Shown here piece after piece: positions 1 through 12,500 of a stretch of 64,000 nucleotides of DNA (position 1 is its first letter; the number at the start of each line of letters is the position of its first letter). The notes below the pieces were generated by a model. The model made no database searches, had not been told where the DNA came from, and saw only the letters and a program-made list of their open reading frames with translations. This stretch comes from Macrotis lagotis (Eukaryota > Chordata > Mammalia > Peramelemorphia > Peramelidae). Position numbers and translations under genes: made by a program. The stretch lies in the NCBI RefSeq assembly GCF_037893015.1, contig NC_133666.1, forward strand, positions 653,160,957 through 653,224,956, read 5' to 3'.

Positions 1-485
1 AACCTATCAGGAGGCTGTGTTGAATAGAGAATCCCCAAGAAAGGGGCGCTAAGTGAGTGAATAGGACATTGGTCCCAAGAGAGTACATGAGAATGCTGGT
101 CATTCTATACCTGGCTCAGCTGCACCAGAACAACTGAGGAGCCATGAAGCAATAAGGCTACAGAGCAGCCAGTCTTCCTTGGCTACTACTGACACCTTCA
201 GTCAATCATCTAAGAAGACTGCTGATCCATTCTGAAAATCAGAGGGGCTACTGTTAGGGAGCTGTACTGGGGTCAGATCTGAGCACCAGGAGATCACTTT
301 AGCCCATATGGAGTCATCAGATAAGGGTTTTTCTACCACTTGAAAAGAAAAAGTCTTGGATTTGGGAAATTAGGAGTTCTGGAGTCTACTGCCAGTTCGA
401 CCCATAAACTGGCTCTGTGGGCCTCAGTTTCCTCATATGAACAATACCTTTCAAGTCTTGATGTTCTTTCTATAACTTCACTTAC
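1..485. other. TIMM44 intron 12, left part
   Basis: Begins with the exon 12 donor. I see no coding exon and no recognisable repeat; the last TIMM44 exon must lie outside the window. Confidence 0.7.
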
Positions 486-596
486 CGGGTCTCCTTCTAC
501 CACTTCTCCATTGGGGTTCCTGATCACCATCACCAGTTGTGCCTGGAACGTGATGATTAGTACTGGTCCTTGCTCCATCATCTTCCCCATGGCTAG
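486..596 (-). CDS. TIMM44: TIMM44 exon 12 (penultimate)
   Basis: Codons 379-415, LAMGKMMEQGPVLIITFQAQ then LVMVIRNPNGEVVEGDP, the hydrophobic strands of the Tim44-like domain. Acceptor CTGCAG, donor GTAAGT, phase 0. The final exon, expected to encode about 39 residues, is not found in 1-485. Confidence 0.97.
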
Positions 597-3500
597 CTGC
601 AGTGATGGCAAACCAAAGAGAAAAACACAACATCAACAGCTTTTCTAGTGATGAGAAGGGCCTTGCTGCCATACTAAAAGACAGAGAGGGAGAATGAGGC
701 AACTGAATCTCCTCCTTGTCTTCCTGCTCAGTTACATAGAAATCAAGATAGTGTCTTTGTTAAGGGATGACAGAAACTGCCTGCCCCTTGACCTGACTTT
801 GTCAAATTGCATTCCCCTCACTATCAGAAAGCTTCCAGTAATGCTGCCATGATGCTCTCTCCCAGGGACTTTCAGACTCTCTCTTTTACATACTTCACAG
901 TGACAACGTACAAAAACACTACATCACCCCTTGGTGGCTCAGCAGGTTTTGTTCTGCAAAGCCCTCCCCATTAATCTTTCTTATCTTGAGCTTCAGAACA
1001 ACTCTCTCAGCAAATTCCTTCCTGGCATCCACAACCCCCAACTCGATCCTCAGTCTGAGCTCTGAGGCAACTAGCACCAGTTCTGTCTTGGCTGACAGGT
1101 TCAGGGAGAGGGCAAAGTCCCAAGCTGCCTCTACCCAGGCCCACTGCTCATTCTCATGACACCCAGTGCTTTCCAAGTGCTATTCATGGATTTTCTGGGA
1201 GACCCTGGTATGTGCCAAGGAGATGTAATCACTGAAGACAAGTCATTTCCAATGCTGGACTTGCAGAATATGCTGGTCAGTATCCTGAGGCACTTCTCTC
1301 CTCTAAGCCCTGTGGCCTTAGAGCTGGACCAGCATTTAAGAGAATCTGGATCCTGGATGACTCTAAGGCCTGAACTTGGGTCAGGGCAAACATATTCAGA
1401 GTTCATAGTCTTCAAAATTTTTAAAAAGAAATTCTCCAAAGATCCTGGTGCTAAATCTCATCTACCAGAGAAAGTACAAGGCAATTAATCCAAGCCCTTT
1501 TATAACAGGTGCTTTTAGCCCAGGTTTTAGAACCTTAAGAAGAAAATCAGATATAATATTAGAAATAAATCTGTGTTCATTTGTTATTTTATGCATTTAA
1601 AAACAATGTTATGAGAAAGGGTCCCCAGGCTTCACCAGACTAGTTCTGGTTCCAGTACCAAACGAGATTAAGGATGTTGAAGGCTTAGTAACCTGTGACT
1701 TGGTTCTGGAGAGAACATTAAAAGGCTTCTTCTCCAGTTTTAGGTGCCAAGATGCAGCTGAGCTCAAGCCTTGGGGGACACAAGCAGGCCTGGCTCTTCC
1801 TGCTCAACTTGACAAATTTTGAGATGTCTCCTCCTCCACCAAGTGGTCGGTATCAAAACCTGGGACATACATGCTGGCCTTGTTCCTGATCCAAGAAGGG
1901 AAGTCTCATCGCTGCCAGCCCACTTCAAGCATTCTCCACCAAGCAGTTCAGAGCAACTCCAAAAGGGGGAGAGGGAGACAAATGGAGCTGCCCTCTTATC
2001 AAGCAGTGTGTGGAGAATGGACCTAGAACCCTGAGCTGCATCTGTCAGTCATGACTTTGAAAATCTGGTTGCCTGCCCTTCCTGACCACCAAGTGGATTA
2101 AGTAACTGCAAAGCACAGCACAAGTCATAAGTAGGAAGACACTTGGATAAAGTCTCAATGGGCCTTGGTACCCATGCCAGGTTTACTAGGTGGAACCAAA
2201 TATCCTTGAGGAGCCTCCCAAATGTACACTAGGACACTTCCTTCTTTTCTTTTTCTTTTTGGCAAGGCAATGGGGTTAAGTGGCTTGCCCAAAGCCACAC
2301 GGCTAGGTAATTACTAAGTGTCTGAGACCAGATTTGAACTCAGGTACTCCTGACTCCAGGGCTGGTGCTCTATTCACTGTGCCACCTAACTGCCCCTGGA
2401 GACTTCCTTCTTAAAAGAAATGGGCCCAGACACTCCTTGTTCAGAAGCTGCTATTCTGAAAGCCAAGTTATTCCTCTTTACAATGCCAAGATCAAGTTGG
2501 CAGGTTTGAGGGCACCTTAGGAAGCAAAAGCTGAAGCCTGTAATCATTACAGAAGTCTTAAAAGGACACGAGCCCATGCTGAGCTGGTTTAGAGAGTGTG
2601 ATGTAGCAGATCAAAAGCCAAGGGGGAAGGGACCGCTATCCAATTCCTAACCATGCAAGAATTCCCTCCATGACTTCCCTTTACAAGTTAGTCTAGAGCT
2701 TTTGCTTCACCAAACAATTCAACACTGGACAGCTAATTTCTTGGAAACTTGTTCTTACATCAATCCCAAATAAGCCTCTGTGCAACATCCACTAATTGCT
2801 CTGAATTCTAGAGAAATAGGGTTAGGTCTTATCTAGGCCAGTAATTTGTGTTACATCTAAGGGCAAGTCATCCTAGTCACCCTATAAAACAAGAGGTCTG
2901 TTCTAGATGAGTTGTTCTTAACTTTTTCTGTTTCACAGATCCTTTGGAAACCAGCAGAATCTATGGACCCCCTTTTCAGAAGATTTTTAAACTGCATAAA
3001 GTCAAACTCATAGGACTACAAAGAAAGGCAATTATCTTGAAATATAGTTATCAAAATATTAAAAAAAAAACAAGTTCACATATCTTGGGTGAAGGTATCC
3101 TGGGCTAGAAGGTCTCATTAAGAGTCCTATACATCTAGTTGCCTTCTGCATAACAGGTAGAAAGCTTAAGAGACTTACATCAACATTGCTGATATCCAGA
3201 ATCTTGGAATGGAACTGTAGGCCCATGGATTTTGCTTGATGGATAGGATGAGCCAACTGATTGAATGTCTGCAAGAAAGGAGATATAGGTAAGATGGAAG
3301 GGGGGTTACCAATACTTCAGAAAACTGGAAATGGGGAGGAAGGCACCCCTATTTCAGTGCAGGGGAGGGGTAAGAAAGGGAGGGAAAGGGTGGGAAAGGA
3401 AGCAAACCCTGTGACTGACAGCATAGGAGACCAAATCAATTCAATTAGACTAAAAATGGTACCATATGCTTCCTCCTTCCCCAATTTAACCTCAAACCTG

Positions 3501-6500
3501 TTGGTGTCCTATTTGCCTGACAGCTCCTGGAGATGTTGGATTTGGGGTCCAGACTCCTTTGAGCTCTGAAAGCAGATGCTGGCAGTGAGAACACAATGTG
3601 CTATACCTACTTTTCTCTAACTAGAATTCAGTCTGATAAGAGAGGGCTCATCTTACACATTACTTTTCAAACTTCTCAGCAGCCTCCATCCCAGCAATAG
3701 CTTTGTTAGCACATCATCTTTCATTTTAATAAAAATATTCAACCATCTTGGCCAAGCCCGAGCCTCATACAAAGCATCTCGTATTAGTCACAATGCAGAG
3801 GAGGGCTTCAAAGGTCTGACATCTCCTCCTCGGTTTTCCCCCATTGTTTATGAGATGAGTACAGAGCAAAATTAGCCAGAAGAGATTTGAATTTCCTTAA
3901 TATGAAGATGCAGAGAACCAAGGTCAAGCAGGATGAGATACTGGGGAAAGGGATAAGAGCACATTTGGAGGGAACGAGGCTAAATCAGGGACGGCGATCA
4001 TGGAGGTATAGAGTATGGACCATGTTGCAAGACCTCTAGGAACTGGAGGGAGATGACTGCTGATACATGTTGGAATGGGTAAGAGGCAGGAACTAAGCTT
4101 TCCCTAATTTTCCTCCATTAGACAGGAAAACCTGGATTCAAATTTGGCTTCAGATACTTTCTAGCATAGACTCTGGGAAAATCACTTCACCTCTGCCTCA
4201 GATTCCTCATTTGAAAGAATGGGGATATTAACAGCAACTAACTCCCAAGGCTGCCGTGAGGATCAAATGAGATAATAATTGTAAAGCTTTTAGTAGTGTC
4301 TGGCACATTGTTGTTCAGTCATGTCTGACCCCATTTGGGGTTTTCTTGGCAGACACTGGAGTGGTTTGCCATTTTCTTTTCCAGCTCATTTTATAGATGA
4401 GGAACTGAGGCAAACAGGGTGAAGTGACTTGCCCAGGGTCACACAACTGTCTAAGAGTCGGAGGCCAGATCTGAACTTAGGAAGATGAGTCTTTCTGACT
4501 CCAGGCCTGGAACTCTATCCACTGAACCACTTAACTGCCCATTTGGCATATAGCAAATACTATATAAAAGTTGTTATTACTATTACTGCTATTAGGCTAT
4601 CCCACTACAGGTCCCCCTCTCCCCCTTTCCCCCACACTGCTCCTGCAATCTGTCAATCAAGAACTCAAAGGGGAATTATTTTGTATCTACTGCAATGTAT
4701 TTTTATGGACTTTGAGTCAACTATGTCATCACTTTGCATTGGGGAGGTGACTGAGTTTAGTCTGTTAATCTAGACTGAGGGTGCATCAGTTCTCAAATTC
4801 TGGAAACACTGGCACAGACCACTGGGAAGGACTGTGGTCTCAGTCATCATCAGAACCTGAACATGCTTGAGTCTTGCACTTGAGGGCACTGTTCCTTTCC
4901 TTTCTTACTGCATACCCCTCCTCCCTGAGCTTAACTGTCCTCACTCCAGTTCTATTCTGGGGAGGTGATGCTGTTCTATAAGGCTGTGCCAGCAGCATGT
5001 AAGGGCTGGCAAGTCCTAACAAGATAGTTTATGAGTAGGGTCTTGAGGATACATGAAGTCTGCTGAATGAGGATCAACCAAGCTAAGAGCACAGAGGTAA
5101 TAGTGCCAGGCTGGTGATGAGGGGATGAATTCATAACCCAGCAACTTCACACAAATGACTGATAAAGGGACTTGACCTGCCCTGCCGGAGGGAGTGTACC
5201 ACTGACAAACATCCTGGATCCTGAAAGCAGTGGCTTCCCTTTTTGTTCTACCAAGGCAGGTCCTCTCCCAGGCAACCTCTGCCAATGGTGATGGCTGGAT
5301 GTACCATGTCTGCACTCTGCTGGATGGTCCTCAGACACCCAAGTCATCTTCAAGCTGATGACCTTTGGACTCCTTAGAAAATCCTCTCTAAGCTGATGTT
5401 CCTGCTGGACTTCAAGGACAGAATGTCATCTTAAGCCAAAGTGGGGCTGGAGGAGTCTCTGAAAATACTCATAAACTTTGTGTGGAGACAGTCTAAGGGC
5501 AGGTTCAAAACAGAGGGCCTGAAAGCAGAGAAGAGGAGAGGCTGGATGCTAGGCACAGAACATGGAAGGTGCAGGAAGGCCCTCTACTGGTGGCATCTGA
5601 GAATGGTGCCCACAGGTTAGATATGTAGAGTTGCAGAAATCCAGTGAGAACAGGGCCATTTCTTTCATGGAGTTTTGCTTTACCTCTTGTAAAGATCTTC
5701 TCTCCTGCCAGGAGTTATCTGTTCAGAAAAAAAAGGCCTTGATGGCAGGGCATCATGAGGGACAGAGAAAGCTGGGCTTCACAAAACTAGTGTAGAGCCA
5801 GATAGACACATGCTCACCGGTTTCTTCTAGCACTTCTAGAAAACCTGGGTACCAGACATGGTGCCACCCACAGGAGCTTACATTCCCCAAAAGGGACACC
5901 TTACTAACGAGCTGAGCAAGATGGCCAAACTTGTACTTTAAGAAAGTCACCCATTTTCCCTTTAGTTAAGATCCTTCTTTCCCAACCCCACTAATATGGA
6001 AATATATTAAATATGATTGTATATGGATAGCCTATTTCAAATTTGTTACTGTCATGGGTAAGACAATGGTAGACACAATGTGGAACTCAAAAAGATGAAT
6101 GTTGAAAAGTATCTTTGCATGAAACTGAAAAGATAAATAACATTCCAAAGAAAAAAAAGAAAAGAAAAAGTCAGACAGCCATGAGGAGTTTGGTCTGGAG
6201 TGGGGAGGGATGACCACCGAGGTGCTTGTCACAAGAGTCCAGTGGCAGGGGAAAGGTGATTTAAGCAGGGCATCTTTGCAAGTAGTGAGAAGAGGACAGA
6301 ACCAAGGGCTGTGGAGGCATAAATGACAGATCTGGCAGCTGTTGCGCAAAAATGAGGAATCAAAAGGGTCCCTAATGTTATAACCCTGAGGGCCCGAAAG
6401 ATGGTCAGCCTCTCAAGAGAAATAAGCAAATTGAGAGGATGGGAGAGCAGGAAAGAGAACAAGCTCTACTCTGGAGTGATGCATTGGAGACATGTCTTTA

Positions 6501-9500
6501 AAGTCCAGGATGAAATGTCCAAGAGGGATCAGGAGATAGAAAGATGATGATACAGCAGCAGACAATAAAGAATGGTCACTGAGACATGAGGAAAACCAAG
6601 AAAGAGTGACTCAGAAGCTAAGGGAAGGGAGGGTGAGGAAGAGAGAAGGGTGTAAAGGATGAAGACAGAGAATGAAAAGATAGTCAGGACCCTGGGTGAA
6701 AGAAGTTTCAGCTGCTAAATGGATATGTAAGAGAAGAGGAAGCTACAGCTTGCTCTAGGAGTGTGTGTGAGCATTCTCTGAGGAAAACAATCCTAAAGAC
6801 CCTTCTGCCCCCAACACTTGGGAACACTAGAATGGAGTATACAGATCTGATAAAAAAAAAAAACAACCCAAAAAACATCTATTTCTGCCTTAGTTTCTTT
6901 CTCCCACATTAGGAACATGATGAGGAACATCCTAAAAAAAAAAAAACCTCACTTGATTTAGCTACCGTTAAGCTGCTTCTCCTCCCTTTCAGTCTATAAA
7001 TCCTAGAGTTGCTGCCTCCATTTCCTCTTCTCTACTTGCTACCTGCATTCTGATCCTACTTAGAAAGTTCTTCAAGATGACCTGCTAACTAACCATCTCC
7101 ACTTAGATATCAAAGAAATACCTTAAACTCAACCAGCCCAAAATAGAATTCATTTCCACTCCAAAATCTGCCCCTCCCAAATTTCAGTCCCTCAATCTCA
7201 TCCCTAACTCTTCCCTCTCTGTCTTGTTTTTTTTTTATATTTTATTTAAGGCAAGGGGGTTAACTGACTTGCCCAAGGTCACACAGCTAGGCAATAATTA
7301 AGTGTCTGAGGCCGCATTTGAACTCAGGTCCTCCTGACTAGGGAAGGTGTTCTATCCACTGCACTACCTATCTGCCCCCCTCCTCTTGTGTCTTATTGAT
7401 GTGACCTCCACACAATCAGCCTTTACTCTTATGTCCTCATTGTCTCCTTAGGCCAGACTAATGAAAAAGCCTTTTAGTTGGTCTCTACTTCTGTAATCCC
7501 TTATCCCATTCACTCTCCCCAAAAGAATCCCCCCCTAAACAGAGATGATAAGCGGTCACCACCTACTTCTGGGCCTTGGCACAGCATCTTGCCCATATAT
7601 GGGATATGCGTCCTCCTTACTCTGTCTCATGGAATTTCTGACTTCTTTCAAGTCTCAGCTAAGGTAAAACTTCCCACAAAAAAACATTCACTGATCTCCC
7701 CTCAGTTGGCACTGCTCTCTTCCTCTTGAAATTATTTAAAAAATATTCTGTGCTTATTTACCCATGTCCGCATCATGCACTCCCAATAGAACATAAGCTT
7801 CCTAAAAGGCTGTGCTGGCAGGATATTAAGATCTGTCAGGTCTGAACAAGCTGGACACATGAAGTCTGCTGAGGATCAACCAAGCCATAAAAAGTGAGGG
7901 ATGTCCCCAGGGTGGCACCACAAAGGCCCAGAGTGACTTATCCATACCAACACACCCTGCAACCTGGAGCAGTCACCCCCTTTGCCACTTCAGGATGCAG
8001 GTTCTCTCCTAAGTGGCCTCAGCTGAGGCCCTTTCCTGGGCTGGTCCTCAGACATAGTTCATGGCTTTGTCACTATTCAAAGGCTTTCAGTCTTCTGAGG
8101 AAAGTGGGGGGGGGGAAGAAGAAGAGACTACTGTGTTTTCCTCTATAGCTTCAGCCTTAATCACAGTACCTTGCATACAGTGAGTATTTAATAAATGCAT
8201 ATTTACTTGGAAGAGTGCTCTGGGATTACTGTCTAGACCATATTTTCAGTTGGAAAGAGGCAGGGCCAATGAGTTAGTCCTTCAGTAAACCTAAAGTCAA
8301 GCAGCACCACCCACGGACAACATATTGGGTCCAGAACTGAACAGGAGGAGAAAGATTGTTTGCATCTGGGAAAATTAGCTTATGATCTCAAATCACGTTC
8401 TTTAAGCAACAATACTATTCTGGTGATATAAAATCAAAAAGTGAAAACACTGGGTGGTATAAAAGGAGATCCCAAGAAGCCTGGAGTGGCCCATGCAAGA
8501 CAGAGCAAACTACAGACCTCTAGAAATTTCAGTCTAGAAAATAGGATTGGTAAAGGTAGTTTAGTTGCTTATTAAAAATGAGGTGACAGATGTTCAGCAT
8601 AATCAATGCTCACAGAATGTGGGGATGTGGCCCAGTATGCTCGGGAGATATTCTATGGAGAATATATGGCAGAGGAATACGCGAGCTTCCCCAAGGAGAA
8701 GGTATATAGGTGGGTTAGAGAATCCAACAGACAGCAGGTCTGTGGCATCCTTATGGAAAGCATTGCATAGCGGTTTCTAGTTTCAAAGAAAGCATAATTG
8801 AAAAGAGCTATTAATGGGACTGTTTTGTTAAAACTTTATAAATTTTGTCAAAATGTAAATACTTTGGAGGTCACTGATACATATGACATTTTGATGACTC
8901 ACTTTGTTTCTTTGATTTCTGAGAATCAAAGCTGAAGGGATGTTAAAGAGTTTGTTAGTCCCATTGCAGATAATTGGAAAACAAAATATTTATATGGGGG
9001 GGGGAGGAGTTTGTTAGTACTTTTTGAAAACCTGCGAAAACTAAGCCCACAGATGGTGTGGCTGAAAGGCAACTTGCAGGCCACTTAGTCCCAATTATTT
9101 GGGCCAAAGAGCCAGCCCTGACCAGTGCTAGAAGATTTCTCTTGATGGAACAACTCCCTCCATTTAGTGCCAGAAGTCAGCTCCCCTTTTTTGAACAGTT
9201 CAGATGATTGAGAAATTTTCCCTTTCTGAACTGTTTATCTGCTACTGTACAACTTCTCTTTGGTAATCCTATTCCCATACTGTGGGGCCATGCCAAACCA
9301 GTGTAAGGAATCCCTTTGTCCTCCTCTACACCATAGTCCTCCAAATTCTCGAAAGCATATCTAACCATTAACAACCTCAAATTTCCTCGCCTAACCCATC
9401 ATGGAGTCTGACTGCCCAGTGTGGTAGCCCTCCCCTGAACAGGCGAGTAGTGGATACTAGTCTTCTTTTAATGAAACCCAAGATCACGTTAGCTCTAAAA

Positions 9501-12500
9501 AGTCCTCAACCTATTACTAGTCTTCACATTTATTTCATTTGCAAAATGTTCTATGAAGGCCAGAAATTAAAAAAAAAATGTGAAAACTTACTGCTTCATA
9601 GCACCAGTCTTTGAGGATATCCAGCTCTCCAGTGATCATAGCCTGAAAAAGAAAATGAGAAGTGTGAACTGGAAAAAACAACTTTTAGGGAAGCAAGTCT
9701 GCAGGTAGCAGCTGCTTTAGTGCAAGGTTTAACAGGAATGCTGTCATCACTGCCTCCCCCAGCTCCTGGAGCCTCAACTGAACGTCTGGAGTCCTAGCAC
9801 AGCTGTTAAATTACCAGGGAGTGTTTTTTAGATAGGGAGCACTGAGAAGCTGAATGGACAAGTAGTATCAGATGGCTATAGTTTAGGTACAAAGCCCTTC
9901 TTCCCAGGTTCCTGTGTCACCAAAACCTAGTTCATCATTCCTCCTCACCCTCAGATGTAGCTTTTGCAAAAGCTAGGTATGGGGATATCTCAATAGCATA
10001 CCCTTATTTACAAAGCTTAGACAAGGTTCACTAATGCATAGAGCCATTGGGTGAAGTTGATCTCATTGATGGGTGACATAGTAGTAGATGAGGCTACAAT
10101 CCCCAGACACTTTGAAGTGAAGTTCTGTGTATGGTCCTGAGCAGAAGACTACCCCAAAGGAACCTGAACAGACAAGATATAACACACACACACACAGACA
10201 CACACAGGCATAACCCCCCCCCCAACTCCTACTTGCCCATCTCTGTCTCACAACATGAGAGTTGCACCAATTCATCAAAAAGGGAAGGAATATCCACTCC
10301 AAGTCCAGACACATCTAATATAACACATAACCATAACCCCATGCATGCTTTATCATTTCTATCTCTGGTAGCAAAGATCCAAAGAATGAAAGAGGTCATA
10401 AGAGCATATATGCCTTGTATTACACAAGTGATCAGATTTCAGTTAGTCAGCAAAGGCTAGTCGGGAGACTTCTGTTCTAATATCTATGTGCCAATAAAGT
10501 TATGGAGTTTAGGGCCTAGAAGAAAGACAAGTGATAACTAAGACAAAAACCCTGAGAAATTTGAAGAGAATGAGAGAAGCCCCCAAATTTCCCTGAAACT
10601 GAAGATTAGATACTAGAAGCTAGGACAAATTGAGAGTTAAGCCCCTGCCAGAAAGTATCCCTCTGAAGGCTGCTTTTGTACAACCTTCCCTAACCACCAT
10701 AAGTCACTGTCCAAAAGATGAGAAACAACAAAGAGGTACTAGGGGAAAAGGGGCACAGCCCATTACCCATGAATCTCCTTCAACTATGCCTAGAGAGTAC
10801 TGGTTGAATTGGTGGATGAATATGAAAGATGGCAAAAATGCCAGTTCAGAAACAAGCCAAATTAGGAGTTATGAAACTTGGTTAAGCTCAAATCTACCCC
10901 TGAAAGTGGCTAGCCTATATCTCAGGGTACCAAACTATCAAGTAATATTATCATAAAACTCCTTTCACTACCATTCCAAAAAAAATCAGAGGGCTGTAAC
11001 AGCAACAGGATCAGGACTCACAAAAATGCTCCAGTTTCTCAGTAGGAGACAGATCCTCCTTGTCACTCCATGCCCTCCACCTAACTTGCTGAGGCAGGTC
11101 CCCAGGCCAAGCGAGGTCAGGGCTTTCATTGATCCAACATCAATAGTGATTAGTATTCTGAGAACCTGAAAGTCTCTCTCTTTCTAGTCAGTCATGGGTT
11201 TGGGATGAATCTCATCTTTAATCAGCCAAAGCTGAAGAATGAATGACATGCTTGATGAATTTGCTAGAGTCAAAAGATATTGATGAATTAAGACTCATTT
11301 CTGTCTCTCAGTCAGATCGGTTAATGAATGTTCACTGATAGCCCTTCACAGGTCACTGAAAATTATTAGAAGCAGAAATGCTGGAGAATATTGAAGGGCC
11401 TCGTGAAACACCTACCTCCAGGACATTGGGGATGATATCACGTTCACATTGCTGCAGAAATTTATCTTTGTCAAAAGTTGGATCCACTTTGAGGATTTCA
11501 GTCAGAACTTCAGACATCTCAGTCTTTGAGAACAGGCCACCTGATGAATATGAGATTCTGTAATCAAGCCTCAGGGTCCCATCTCCAGTGGCCTGGTGTA
11601 CAATGAGCTTCCCAACATCTGGCCCAGCACCCAGATTTTGGAAGCTTCCTCTTCCCACCTGCACAGCAGTCTTTGTTAGAATTATCTGCAGGGGACTCGC
11701 TCTCAGCTCCTGGGACCTGTGAGAGGGTGTGCTTACCTATTAAATCAGTAATCTTGTCTGTCACTGATCGAGATAACCGGATGAAGGCATTATCACTTTC
11801 ATCATATTTCATCTTCATCTCAAAGAATCCTGAAAGCAAAAGCAGATAGCAGGTCCTGTGAACAAGCCTTTTATTTTTATTTCTGAAATTCATTCTGACC
11901 TTAGTTACTGTGAACACAATCATCTAAAGAGAATATCTATCATGACACCATGAACTTCATTTGATTCAAAGAATCAAAAAATTATGCCATTAAATACCAA
12001 GAGATAGATCAGAGGATAGGGTGTCTTCCTGATTAAATATCTTTATACAGAATGCAGGACTTGATGACTTGATAAGGGATCAAAAGGAGAGGATGACCTC
12101 TATTTACATGGGAGCTTGAGATTATAATCAAATGCTTGAGAAAGCACTTTTAAATCTGCTCTTGAATTAAAACAAGTTGTGGCATTTCACTCTATACTTC
12201 CCCAAATGAAGAGAGAAGACCTCTCTCCTGAATCCTAATCTCCTCTTGGTTGTCTTCCAAAGCAATGTTATCTATTAAAAGTGCCCCACTTGATCAGTTT
12301 ATGACCAAGGAAGAGAGAATACTATAAAAACCAAATTGGATAATTTTGATTACATCAAATTAAAAAGCTTTGCACAAACAATACCACTGCAACCAAGACA
12401 AAAAGAAATGTAGTAAATTGGGAAACAATTTTTACAACTAGTGTTTGTGACAAAGGATTCTTTTCTAAAATAGATACAGAAATGAGTCAAATTTATTTAA

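Larger units (their letters stand above)
6985..8215 (+). mobile_element. Old L2-type LINE remnant
   Basis: Pyrimidine-rich text resembling the 3' half of L2 (for example GACTTCTTTCAAGTCTCAGC) and an L2-like end CATACAGTGAGTATTTAATAAA near 8175-8196. Interrupted by a SINE (7225-7379) and by the unidentified repeat at 7848-8075. Confidence 0.55.
3269..9591. other. TIMM44 intron 10
   Basis: 6.3 kb. Holds a MIR split by a SINE (4120-4610), two copies of an unidentified repeat (5041-5350, 7848-8075), an old L2 with a SINE (6985-8215) and a CR1/L3 remnant (9060-9540). Nothing recognised in 3269-4119, 5351-6984 or 8216-9059. Confidence 0.6.

Noticed and set aside
1..485. Last TIMM44 exon
   Set aside because: I searched the minus strand for the expected C-terminus (LYVWALCRD-like) and saw nothing similar; the exon must be outside the window.
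10131..10460. Open frame through the CA repeat
   Set aside because: Low-complexity His/Thr run from a microsatellite; same reasoning for the frames over the TG repeats at 23850-24195 and 26494-26745.
11378..11563. Plus-strand frame over TIMM44 exon 9
   Set aside because: Antisense shadow of a conserved exon.
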